A DNA stretch of 49,205 nt from CAYWRO01 sp964460345 (GTDB lineage: Bacteria > Planctomycetota > Phycisphaerae > Phycisphaerales > UBA1924): NCBI GenBank assembly GCA_964460345.1, contig CAYWRO010000024.1:1-49205 (forward strand), given 5' to 3'. The position numbers were made by a program, and so were the translations under genes. Positions 15,904 to 24,400 of the stretch are shown in pieces; the stretch's first letter is position 1; every line of letters starts with the position of its first letter. The notes beneath the pieces were generated by a model. That model was not told the DNA's origin and made no database searches. It saw only the letters and a list, made by a program, of their open reading frames with translations.

Positions 15904-16601
15904 TGAAGACGGCTGTGCGGAAGATGGGATCGCGGGTGCTCGCGCCGCCGCTGGCGATCGGCATTCTGCTCGCCTCGCTGGCGATCGGCGGCGTGGATGT
16001 CGCGCCGGTGCCGGGTCGCGATGCGTACTTTGAGCGCGTGGCGACCGCCGTCGAGTCCACGCCATATGCCATCGGGGACTGGCGAGGTGAGGACGAAGAG
16101 GTGATCCAGGCGGCGCGCAAACTGCTCCGGCCCAACGGCATGGTGCAGCGGCGCTACGTTCAGCCCGGCGGCGGCGGTTTCGGCCTGCTTGTCGTGCATT
16201 GCAAGGACGTGCGCGACATGGAAGGCCATTATCCGCCGATCTGCTATCCCTCGCAGGGATGGACGGCCGATGGTCGCAGCAGTGAAACCATCACCATCGG
16301 CGAGACGGCCATTCCGATGCGCCGGTACATTTTTGAGCGGCACGTCGGAATTGACACGAGCCGCATTGTGGTCTGGAACGTCTTCGTCATGCCCGGCCAG
16401 GAGCATCTGATGGCCGACATGGACGGGCTCGCCCGCGCCGCCCGGTCAACGCGGCGGGCGGGGCTGGGGGCTGCGCAGATCCAGGTGCTCATGCCGGAAG
16501 GATCGGAACAGGAACGTCAGATTGTCGAGGCTTGCCTCACGGCGCTGTCGCCGATGATCGAGACAATCGCAGAGGGGACGCACGATGAACAATCTCCGTG
16601 A
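15900..16601 (+). CDS. EpsI-family exosortase-associated protein
   Basis: The protein has 233 residues. An N-terminal membrane anchor (VLAPPLAIGILLASLAIGG) precedes an extracytoplasmic domain with the EpsI hallmarks IGDWRGEDEEV, RRYVQPGGGGFGLLVVHC, HYPPICYPSQGWTADG and YIFERH. EpsI domains occur either fused to, or directly downstream of, exosortases. Here the domain is separate but coupled by a 4-base overlap. It also overlaps the next gene by 17 bases. Its biochemical role is not established in the family. Confidence 0.88.
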   Translation: MMKTAVRKMGSRVLAPPLAIGILLASLAIGGVDVAPVPGRDAYFERVATAVESTPYAIGDWRGEDEEVIQAARKLLRPNGMVQRRYVQPGGGGFGLLVVHCKDVRDMEGHYPPICYPSQGWTADGRSSETITIGETAIPMRRYIFERHVGIDTSRIVVWNVFVMPGQEHLMADMDGLARAARSTRRAGLGAAQIQVLMPEGSEQERQIVEACLTALSPMIETIAEGTHDEQSP

Positions 16602-18789
16602 AATCGATACCGTGGCACACCCGATGAACATGCAGGTGGAGCCGGTCGAAGAGGCGGCGCCCAACCCGCTTCTGCTGGCGCACGGACTCTTTCGCGGCAG
16701 GTACTGGATCATCGTGCCGCTGGCGCTGCTGGCGGCGGTGCCCGCGGCGTGGCTCGGCTACCACGCCATGCCGCCGGTCTACGAGGCGGGGGGCGTGATC
16801 CGGGTGCACTCGAAGCTTCCGAAGCTGATCTACGACGTGGACGAGAATCAGCCGCTTTCTGACTCCTACGTGGCCACGCAGGCGGACTTGATCAAGGTTC
16901 CGCGCGTGCTGGAGCGCGCTGCGCAGAATGAGAATCTGCTGGCCGCCGGGTGGCCGGCGCCGCCCGAGGGTGTTGCGCTGCTCCAGGGGAAGCTGCGCAT
17001 CAGCAACCCCAGGAACACGGAGAACATTCACGTCACGATTGAGGATGAGAGTCCGGAGCGGGCGTATCGGGCCATTCAGGCGGTAATGGAGGCGGTGGAA
17101 AACATCTACATCTCCGACGAGAGGCTCGAACTGGGTCGCCGCCAGGAGGAGTTGGAAAAGTACCTGCAGGATCTCCGCGAGCAGCAGAGAATCGCGCAGG
17201 CGAACCTTAACACCGCTCGCGGCGCCTACTACATCGAGGAGATTCAGCCGCTGCTGCGCCGCATGACCGAAGTCAAGTTCACACTCGAACGCTCGCTACA
17301 GCAGAAGATCCAGCAGCGGGAACTCCTGCTCGCCCATGGAGCGCAGACGTCGCAGGAGCCGCAGGTGGAAGCCTCGCCGGTGACGCCCGAGCAGCTTGCA
17401 GCGCTGGACCCGGTGCTCGAGAGCCTCTTGACGGATCGCAACAAGATTCAGATCGACATCGGCCTGAAGTCAGGAGAGTATGGCGAGAAGCACGAGCACA
17501 TGATCGCGCTTCGGCGCCAGCTCAGCGCAATCCAGCAGCAGATCGACCAGCGTGTCGAGATGCTCCGGCAGCAGCCGAACAACCCGGCGATCGGGCTGGC
17601 CCTCGGGGCAAACAACCTGGAGCAACTCAACCGTCTGATCGAACTGGACGAGAAGGAAGTCGCACGCATCGAGGGCGAGATCCGCGAGATCAACCAGACG
17701 AATCAGGCGGTCGAACTGAGCCGCGCAGCACTGGCGGATGTGAACTCGCGCATCGGCATCGCCGAGGACCGGCTTCAGAAGCTGCTGGCCGAGCGGCAGG
17801 GCCGTGAGCAGGAACTGAGCCGGATCGAGATCGTCTCCAACGGCAGTCGGCCGCTGACACCATCCCGCGATCGCCGAGTCCCGCTGGCCGGGGCTGCCAG
17901 CGTCGCCGCGGCGGGCGCGGTCGTGGGGCTGTTCGGGCTGGCGGGGCTGATGAAGCGGGAGTATCGCTACGTCGAAGACGTGAGCGCGAACAACCTGGAT
18001 GCGCCGTTCCTGGGGACGATCCCGGCACTGTCATTTGAGAACCGCCAGGTGGACGAAATGGCGGCGTTGTGCGTGCACCATGTCCGCAACCTCCTGCAGC
18101 TTCAGACGCCGAAGAGCCAGACGGGTGGCGCGACGGTGTACACCGTGACGAGCTCTGCCTCCGGCGATGGAAAGACGTCGCTGACCTTCGCGCTGGGCAT
18201 GTCGTTCGCCGCTGCGGGCTACGAGACCGTGCTGGTCGATGCCGACCTTATCGGCGAAGGGTTGACGCACCAGATGCAGATGACGGGGCGGCGAGGGCTC
18301 AAGGAAGCCGTGCAGGCCGGGCATGTGAATGGTGAGCTGACGGCGTCCGGGCTGGCGAACCTGTACGTCCTGCCGGTGGGTGCGTCTGATCTTCGCCCCG
18401 AAGAGTTGAGCCAGCGCAGCGTTCACGGAATCGTCAATGAGCTTCGCCGGACGGCGGAGATCATCCTGATCGATACGGGCCCGATGCCAGGGTGCCTCGA
18501 GGCCGACCTCGTGGCAACCGTGAGCGATGCAGTCGTGCTGACCGTCAGTCGCGGAAGCCGCGCCGCGATGGTGCGGGCGGCTCTGAAGCGGCTGCGGACT
18601 CTCCGGGCCCCGTGTGCGGGCATCGTCTTCAACCGCGCCAGCCGCGTTGACTGCGAGCGAAGCACGAGCATTTCCGCAAGTGCCCGCTCCGTGCGTGCCT
18701 TGCCGGCGGCGTCCGGCAACGGCCAGCGTGACGCCGTGGTGCGTGCCCTGCTGCGGGACCACCTTGAAGATCCGGGACAGCGTGGATGA
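16585..18789 (+). CDS. Wzz/BY-kinase-like polysaccharide co-polymerase
   Basis: The protein has 734 residues. A Wzz-type N-terminal helix is at about 38-58 (WIIVPLALLAAVPAAWLGY). A periplasmic region follows with VYEAGGVIRVHSKLPKL and long coiled coils (about 180-420), then a second membrane segment (about 434-455). A cytoplasmic P-loop domain completes it, with Walker A SASGDGKTS at 524-532, Walker A' VLVDAD at 549-554 and Walker B IILID at 626-630. This is the layout of fused chain-length regulator/BY-kinases that control polymer length. The C-terminus lacks the usual tyrosine cluster, with no Tyr in the last 80 residues, so autophosphorylation in the ordinary way is doubtful. The upstream RBS GAGGGG lies inside epsI. 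Confidence 0.87.
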   Translation: MNNLREIDTVAHPMNMQVEPVEEAAPNPLLLAHGLFRGRYWIIVPLALLAAVPAAWLGYHAMPPVYEAGGVIRVHSKLPKLIYDVDENQPLSDSYVATQADLIKVPRVLERAAQNENLLAAGWPAPPEGVALLQGKLRISNPRNTENIHVTIEDESPERAYRAIQAVMEAVENIYISDERLELGRRQEELEKYLQDLREQQRIAQANLNTARGAYYIEEIQPLLRRMTEVKFTLERSLQQKIQQRELLLAHGAQTSQEPQVEASPVTPEQLAALDPVLESLLTDRNKIQIDIGLKSGEYGEKHEHMIALRRQLSAIQQQIDQRVEMLRQQPNNPAIGLALGANNLEQLNRLIELDEKEVARIEGEIREINQTNQAVELSRAALADVNSRIGIAEDRLQKLLAERQGREQELSRIEIVSNGSRPLTPSRDRRVPLAGAASVAAAGAVVGLFGLAGLMKREYRYVEDVSANNLDAPFLGTIPALSFENRQVDEMAALCVHHVRNLLQLQTPKSQTGGATVYTVTSSASGDGKTSLTFALGMSFAAAGYETVLVDADLIGEGLTHQMQMTGRRGLKEAVQAGHVNGELTASGLANLYVLPVGASDLRPEELSQRSVHGIVNELRRTAEIILIDTGPMPGCLEADLVATVSDAVVLTVSRGSRAAMVRAALKRLRTLRAPCAGIVFNRASRVDCERSTSISASARSVRALPAASGNGQRDAVVRALLRDHLEDPGQRG

Positions 18790-20228
18790 GCACGGCGGTC
18801 GAGCCATTTCAGAAGCAGACGGGCATCGCGCCGGCACAAGCGGCCGCGACGGAGCCTGTCATCTGGGGGCAGACGCCGCGGGGCATGCACGATCGCTTCT
18901 GGGCGGGTCGTCGCATCGCCGTTGTGCGGCCCGGGGAGACGGTGCGGGAGGATCGCGGGCCGCACCTGTATCTCTTGCTGCCGGAAGAGATGGGGGTCAC
19001 CTTCGAACTGGGCGACATTCCACGCCAGCTTGTATGGATGATGACTCGCGCGGCGCGCGTGCGGATCGTCGAGAAGGCATCGGGGGAGTACGCAGAGAAA
19101 GTTGTCGCCGACGGCGATCGGTTCGGCAGCATCAGGCGGCACTATCGCGCCCCGACGCATTCGACGATGCAGGCGTGGCTCACACCGGATGTGCGGCTGG
19201 CGCGGCGGTGGGCGGACTCGCCCAGCGGCGCCGAAGCGCACGCAATGATGAAGCGAGCGACCCGGAAGGAGGGGCGGCTGGTGGCCCGTGCCGCCGGCAA
19301 TGTGGTGGATTTCCGCACGACGGCTCCGGAGCGGGTCGTGCAGGTGTTGCTTCAGGTGTGGCGTCAGCCCGGGCAGACGTTCAAGGGGGTGTACGAGTAC
19401 GACGAAGGGGTATGGGTCCACGAGTCGAGCCGCATCGGGCCTGATGCACGGCTGGTGGGGCCGCTCTGGGTGGGCGCCGGTGTTGAGATTCCCCAGGACG
19501 CGGTCATTGTGGGGCCGGCGGTGCTCCCGGATGATCCAGTCGCGCAGGTGCAGGTCGCCACGCTGAGTTGGGAGGAGATGGCGATGCCGCGGTGGCAATT
19601 GCTGCCGAAAGGGATCGCTTCGTTCCGGCGACCCGGCAAGCGACTCTTCGACATTGTCTTCGCACTGTGCGCGCTGGCGGCGACGCTGCCGCTGTATCCA
19701 TTCATCATCGCGGCGATCATGATCGAGGACGGCTGGCCGGTGTTCTTTGCACACCGCCGCCAGACGATTCGGGGCCGCGAGTTTCCCTGCTTCAAGTTCC
19801 GGACGATGTGCCGCGATGCCGAGCGGATGAAGGCGGCGCTGGCCGCGGTGAACGCGTGCGATGGACCACAATTCTTCATGCAGGAAGATCCCCGGCTGCT
19901 CCGGGTCGGCAAGTTTCTCCGCCGATATCAGTTGGACGAACTTCCGCAGTTCTGGAACGTCCTGCTCGGTCACATGAGCGTGGTTGGCCCGCGTCCGAGC
20001 CCGGATGGGGAAAACCAGTTTTGTCCCGCGTGGCGTGAGGCCCGGCTGAGCGTTCGGCCCGGGGTAACCGGTCTCTGGCAGATCCGGCGGACGCGCGAGC
20101 CGCTGACCGACTTCCAGGAGTGGATCCGCTACGACCTGGAGTACGTCACGCACCAGTCGTTTCGACTCGATCTGTGGGTGATTCGTCAGACTATCCTCAG
20201 CATTTTGTTCGGCAAACAGGGCGATTAG
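18786..20228 (+). CDS. Polyprenyl-phosphate sugar-1-phosphate transferase with N-terminal fusion
   Basis: The protein has 480 residues. Residues 282-475 are the bacterial sugar transferase domain (PGKRLFDI, membrane helix 289-313, FFAHRRQTIRGREFPCFKFRTM, RRYQLDELPQFWNVLLGHMS, VVGPRP, VRPGVTGLWQI), the catalytic core of WcaJ/PssY enzymes that prime polymer synthesis on undecaprenyl phosphate. The N-terminal 200 residues are a soluble region I do not recognise. Residues 209-248 (VWVHESSRIGPDARL, VGAGVEIPQDAVIVGPAV) form hexapeptide-repeat turns like those in the nucleotidyltransferase-like protein encoded at 14073-15035. The usual four N-terminal membrane helices or CoA-binding domain are absent. 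The enzyme is inferred to initiate the polymer made by this operon. Confidence 0.87.
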   Translation: MSTAVEPFQKQTGIAPAQAAATEPVIWGQTPRGMHDRFWAGRRIAVVRPGETVREDRGPHLYLLLPEEMGVTFELGDIPRQLVWMMTRAARVRIVEKASGEYAEKVVADGDRFGSIRRHYRAPTHSTMQAWLTPDVRLARRWADSPSGAEAHAMMKRATRKEGRLVARAAGNVVDFRTTAPERVVQVLLQVWRQPGQTFKGVYEYDEGVWVHESSRIGPDARLVGPLWVGAGVEIPQDAVIVGPAVLPDDPVAQVQVATLSWEEMAMPRWQLLPKGIASFRRPGKRLFDIVFALCALAATLPLYPFIIAAIMIEDGWPVFFAHRRQTIRGREFPCFKFRTMCRDAERMKAALAAVNACDGPQFFMQEDPRLLRVGKFLRRYQLDELPQFWNVLLGHMSVVGPRPSPDGENQFCPAWREARLSVRPGVTGLWQIRRTREPLTDFQEWIRYDLEYVTHQSFRLDLWVIRQTILSILFGKQGD

Positions 20229-20231
20229 CAC

Positions 20232-23200
20232 ATGGCATTGACCAGACGCACACGCAAGCGGCTTCTCTTTCTGGCCATCCTCCTTGCCGGGGCCGGGCTG
20301 GTCGCCGCGGGATATCACCTGGTTGTCGTTCCGGGGCGCGAGCATCGAGCCCAGCGGGCCTACGAGCAGGCCAGGCAGGCGTATGAGGCGCAGGACTACA
20401 AGGGGGTCATCGACGTCGTGGGCGTCTACCTCGGCAGGCACCGCCATGATGGCGAAGCGCTGTACATCACGGCGGACTCACACTTCCATCTCGCCGCGGA
20501 GTGTTCTGCGCGTGGGGACACCGAAGGGTGGATGAAGAACTACCGGGGGGCTCGCGATTACGCAATGGCGGCGCGGGCCGCTCTCGGCGAGGATCCGCGT
20601 CCGCTCGAACTCCTGCTGGTTCTGCACTTCATGAACCGGGAGATTGCCGAGGTGGAGGAGATCGCTGCCCTGCTTGGCGAATCGAGCGAAGAGGGCATGG
20701 CGGCTAACGTCCACGCAGCCATCTGGTCTGGTGATGACCGGGAGGCGGTCACGCGTGCACGCCGGTATGCGGAGGTGTTCCCGAAGAGCGCGGCGGCCCA
20801 GTCGCTCTATCTGCGCTGCATGTCTGAGGCGGGCCGCGGCGCAGCGGAGATCGCGGCCGAGGCGAAGCGCATCAGCGACGCCTACCCGCAGCAGGCAGAC
20901 CTGGCGATTCTCTACGCCAAGTGCGCGTACGTCGTCGCGGCCGAGCCGGCCGCCGGGTCGGATTCAGCGGCGCTGCACGCCGCCGCTTTGGCGGCTCTCA
21001 GCCGCGTCGCCCAGGCGGTCCCGGATGATGGCGGAACACTGGCGGAGTATTTCGTGGCGGCGGATGCGGCGCTCTCGCTGCGCGGGTTGAGCCGCGAGCA
21101 GCGTGAGCAGGTGGTGGCTGAGCGGGCACGGCTCCTGAACCATCTGCTTGAGGACCCGGAGCGACGCGCATGGGCTGCCTCAACGGCCGCGGCGTGGGCG
21201 TGGGCCCGCACCGGGCGCACGGCCGATGCGCTGACGTATCTCGAACGGGTCGCCGACATTCCCGATGGGGCAGCCGATGTGGCGTTGTTGGGGTGGCGCG
21301 GCGCGTGTGCAGAGGCGGGCGAGCGCCGCGAGAAGGTGATCAAGGCGCTCGAGGCTCAGGAGAGCGCCGTGGCGCGGGTGTGGCGCCACACGCTGGAGGC
21401 CATCGACGCTCGCCTGGCGGGCGACCTGAGTAAGGCGGAGCAGCATCTGGACCGAGCGACGGCGATCACGGAAGCCGCAGGGGTCTGGCTTCCGTTCTTT
21501 GAAATGGAGCGCGCGATCTCGTTGAGCCGCAAGAGTGATCGAGCCGGAGGGGCGCGCCAACTGCGACGGATCGTGGAGCGTGTTCCGTCGCTGGTTGCGC
21601 CGCGGATCGCGTTGTATCGGCATCTCGTGGAAGAGGGGCGCACGGACGAGGCCCTTGAGCAGGCCCGGGCGATTCTTGAACTGCGTCATTACGATGCAGA
21701 AGCGCAGTACCTGTGGAGCATCGCCGCAATTGGCGCTGCCGAGGCGGGCAGGCCGGTGGATATTACGGGTTCCGTCGAGTTTCTCGAGCAACTCGCACGC
21801 CTGGACCTTCCGGTGGAAGAGCGCCCGCAGGACTGGGATGACGTTGCGACGCTCATTGCCCGCGGCCGGCTGGTGCTCGGGCAGCGCGAGAAGGCGATCG
21901 CGGTGATTGACGCCCTGCGCGGCAGCACGATCCAGATCGAACCGTCCTTCATGGTTGCGCTGCTGCGGGCCGGTCAGAAGCATGGCCTAGACGATCGGAT
22001 GTCGCAGTTGGCGGCGACTGAGGGGACGAAGCAGACGCCGGCGCTCCTGATCGAACACGTGGAAATGATTGCGCGCACGGAGGGCGTGGCCGCCGCGCGA
22101 CAGTACCTGCAGTCGCGAGTCGAGAGCGCAACTGGCGCCGACCTGCTGGCGGCGCGCATCGCACGTCTGGCATTCCTGACGGCCCGCAACGATGATGCGG
22201 CGCTCGAGGCGGCTGCGGAACTGGTCAATGAACATCCGGATTCGGAGCCAGCGCTGACCGAAGCGCTCGGTTCGCCGGCAATCTGGACCGACGAGCGGCT
22301 CACCGATCGTGCTCTTGCTGAACTGAAGAAGTTCGGCGAGAGCGAGCCCATGTACCGCATCTTCAACGCCAACCGGTTCCTCACGTTTGAGTACGATCCT
22401 TCCCGCGCTGCCCACCATATTCAGGAGATCAACCGCACTCTGGAGCACGACCCGGAGAACGTCGCCGCGCTGCGGATGATGGCGGCGCTGCTGCTCAAGA
22501 CCGGAAGCGGAATCCCTGCCGGCGCGCTGTCGCACATGGAACGTGCAGCGCGGACGGGCGATGTGAACTCACAGTTTGACCTGGTGGACCTCCTGATGGA
22601 CGCTGGTCGTCTGACCGAGGCCCGGCGGGCCGCCGACGGGCTGCGAGGGCGATCGCTCACCGAGGTCGGCCCATCGGGCCTGCGGCGCAGAGCAGAGATG
22701 TGGGTGCGGTTCGGCGAGTACGAACTGGCAGTTCAGGATCTGGCCGCGCTGGGCGATGAAGCGACTCCCGCCGACGCCGCCCAGCGTGCGCTGCTGCTGG
22801 TGGACTGCAAGAAGCCGGATGAAGCTCGGCACATCGTCGAGCAGCTTCTGGACAGAGGGTTGACCGATCCGCACACCGCGCGGATGGCGGCTGGCGTCCT
22901 TGCCGCAACTGGTGATCCGCTTCGCGGGCGGCAGTTGCTCGAACAGATCGCGGCGAGCAATGACCACCCATCCGCCCGCATCGCTCTGGCAGAATATCTT
23001 GCCGCGGTCGGGTCTGCCGCGGAAGCGGCTTCGATCTACGAACAGGCCGTTGCAAGCGACGGGACGCCCGAGACGTGGCTGCGGCTGGCGGCCTGCTACG
23101 TCCAGGCGAGCGAGCTTGAGCAGGCGCGTGAAGTGTTGTCGCGAGCGCCCGATGGGGAGCTCATGGAGACTGCCCGTGCGCTCTGCTCGCGCAATAACGA

Positions 23201-24395
23201 GATGTTTCCGGAAGTCCTGGTGCGCTGGCTGCACGGGCTGGCGGATCGTCGCACACGTCCGCAGGCCCGTGAACTGGCCGGCCTGATCGCTTCCGGCGCG
23301 GACCTGGCAAGCTTTGTGAATGCGAATCGCTCGTTCCTGCTTGGGTGGCTGGAACTGGCCCACAAGCGGCAAGCCGGCGGAGATATCGCCGGTGAGATCC
23401 AGGCGCTTCGCAGCGCCGTGAACTACGTCCCGGTTGACCCGCTGCCCACCCAGCTTCTCACGACGCGGCTCATCGATGCCCAGCGATGGGACGAGGCCGC
23501 CGCGGCGATTGGAGAGTGGCGGGCCCGGGCCGGAGAGTCTCTCCTGCTGCACCTGAATGCGGCGGTCGTTGCGGATCATCGCCGGAATTGGCGCGCCGTC
23601 GTGGAGTTGCTTGAGCCGCACCAGGAGTGGATCGTCGCGTCCGGGGATACAAGGGTGCTGACGATGCTCGGCACGGCGCTGGCCGGTTCGAGGCGTGCCG
23701 CTGATGCGCACGAGCTTCTCTGGCCATTCGTTGAGCAGGGCGTTGTATCACCGGCCAGCTACGCCATGGTCGCCGCGGAGGCAGGTGAAACCATGCTCGT
23801 GCGCGAGCTGCGCGAGTGGACAGAACGTATTGAGCCGCGTGTGGCCGCGAATGAGCCGGCGCTTCTTGGTGCCCAGTTCAGGCTTGCGATTGCACTTGAA
23901 TCGACCGACCCGGAGGCGGCGGAACAGTTGTATCGCAAGGTCGTCGCAAGCAACAACCCCCAGATGGGCCCCTCGGCCCGGAACAATCTGGCCGAACTGC
24001 TGCGGCGCCGCGGCGGAGACCTTGAAGAAGCACTCTCGCTGGCACGGAGTGCGGTCGAGGCGGCCGACAACGCGGTTCGTGCGGTGTCGTCGCCGCCGCA
24101 GCACCAGCGTGAAATGCTGGCCTCGTGCCTCGACACGCTTGGCCTCATCCAGCTTGCCCGCGGAGAGGCGCCGGATGCAGTCACGGCGTTTGAGCGAGCC
24201 TTCTCGCACGCACCACAGATGGTGAATGTGCGTGCGGGGCTGATCGTCTCGCTGGAGAAGGCGGGTCGGCAGGACGATGCTGATCGTTACCTGGCGGACG
24301 GCGTGCAGCGCCTCGGACCGCCGCTGCAGCAGAAGGTCAACGAGTTGCGCGCCTTGTACGGGGACAAGAGCGCGGCGGCCGTTCCAACGCCCTGA
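20232..24395 (+). CDS. Membrane-anchored TPR-repeat protein of the exosortase operon
   Basis: The protein has 1387 residues. Basic residues and a single N-terminal helix (RLLFLAILLAGAGLVAAGY) are followed by a long exported or periplasmic helical solenoid. TPR-like units such as AYEQARQAYEAQDYKGVID, ARNNLAELLRRRGGDLEEALS and DTLGLIQLARGEAPDAVTAFERAF occur along the length, best preserved at both ends. It starts 3 bases after the transferase and is the last gene of the operon. Very large TPR proteins accompany exosortase loci elsewhere (PrsT type), but those are usually lipoproteins and no lipobox is visible here. It is inferred to be a scaffold for polymer export or surface assembly. It ends 5 bases from the convergent E2 gene. 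Confidence 0.82.
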   Translation: MALTRRTRKRLLFLAILLAGAGLVAAGYHLVVVPGREHRAQRAYEQARQAYEAQDYKGVIDVVGVYLGRHRHDGEALYITADSHFHLAAECSARGDTEGWMKNYRGARDYAMAARAALGEDPRPLELLLVLHFMNREIAEVEEIAALLGESSEEGMAANVHAAIWSGDDREAVTRARRYAEVFPKSAAAQSLYLRCMSEAGRGAAEIAAEAKRISDAYPQQADLAILYAKCAYVVAAEPAAGSDSAALHAAALAALSRVAQAVPDDGGTLAEYFVAADAALSLRGLSREQREQVVAERARLLNHLLEDPERRAWAASTAAAWAWARTGRTADALTYLERVADIPDGAADVALLGWRGACAEAGERREKVIKALEAQESAVARVWRHTLEAIDARLAGDLSKAEQHLDRATAITEAAGVWLPFFEMERAISLSRKSDRAGGARQLRRIVERVPSLVAPRIALYRHLVEEGRTDEALEQARAILELRHYDAEAQYLWSIAAIGAAEAGRPVDITGSVEFLEQLARLDLPVEERPQDWDDVATLIARGRLVLGQREKAIAVIDALRGSTIQIEPSFMVALLRAGQKHGLDDRMSQLAATEGTKQTPALLIEHVEMIARTEGVAAARQYLQSRVESATGADLLAARIARLAFLTARNDDAALEAAAELVNEHPDSEPALTEALGSPAIWTDERLTDRALAELKKFGESEPMYRIFNANRFLTFEYDPSRAAHHIQEINRTLEHDPENVAALRMMAALLLKTGSGIPAGALSHMERAARTGDVNSQFDLVDLLMDAGRLTEARRAADGLRGRSLTEVGPSGLRRRAEMWVRFGEYELAVQDLAALGDEATPADAAQRALLLVDCKKPDEARHIVEQLLDRGLTDPHTARMAAGVLAATGDPLRGRQLLEQIAASNDHPSARIALAEYLAAVGSAAEAASIYEQAVASDGTPETWLRLAACYVQASELEQAREVLSRAPDGELMETARALCSRNNEMFPEVLVRWLHGLADRRTRPQARELAGLIASGADLASFVNANRSFLLGWLELAHKRQAGGDIAGEIQALRSAVNYVPVDPLPTQLLTTRLIDAQRWDEAAAAIGEWRARAGESLLLHLNAAVVADHRRNWRAVVELLEPHQEWIVASGDTRVLTMLGTALAGSRRAADAHELLWPFVEQGVVSPASYAMVAAEAGETMLVRELREWTERIEPRVAANEPALLGAQFRLAIALESTDPEAAEQLYRKVVASNNPQMGPSARNNLAELLRRRGGDLEEALSLARSAVEAADNAVRAVSSPPQHQREMLASCLDTLGLIQLARGEAPDAVTAFERAFSHAPQMVNVRAGLIVSLEKAGRQDDADRYLADGVQRLGPPLQQKVNELRALYGDKSAAAVPTP

Positions 24396-24400
24396 GGTGA

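Noticed and set aside
18423..20447. 674-codon minus-strand open frame opposite the sugar transferase
   Set aside because: It is a shadow frame; the plus strand has clear sugar transferase motifs.
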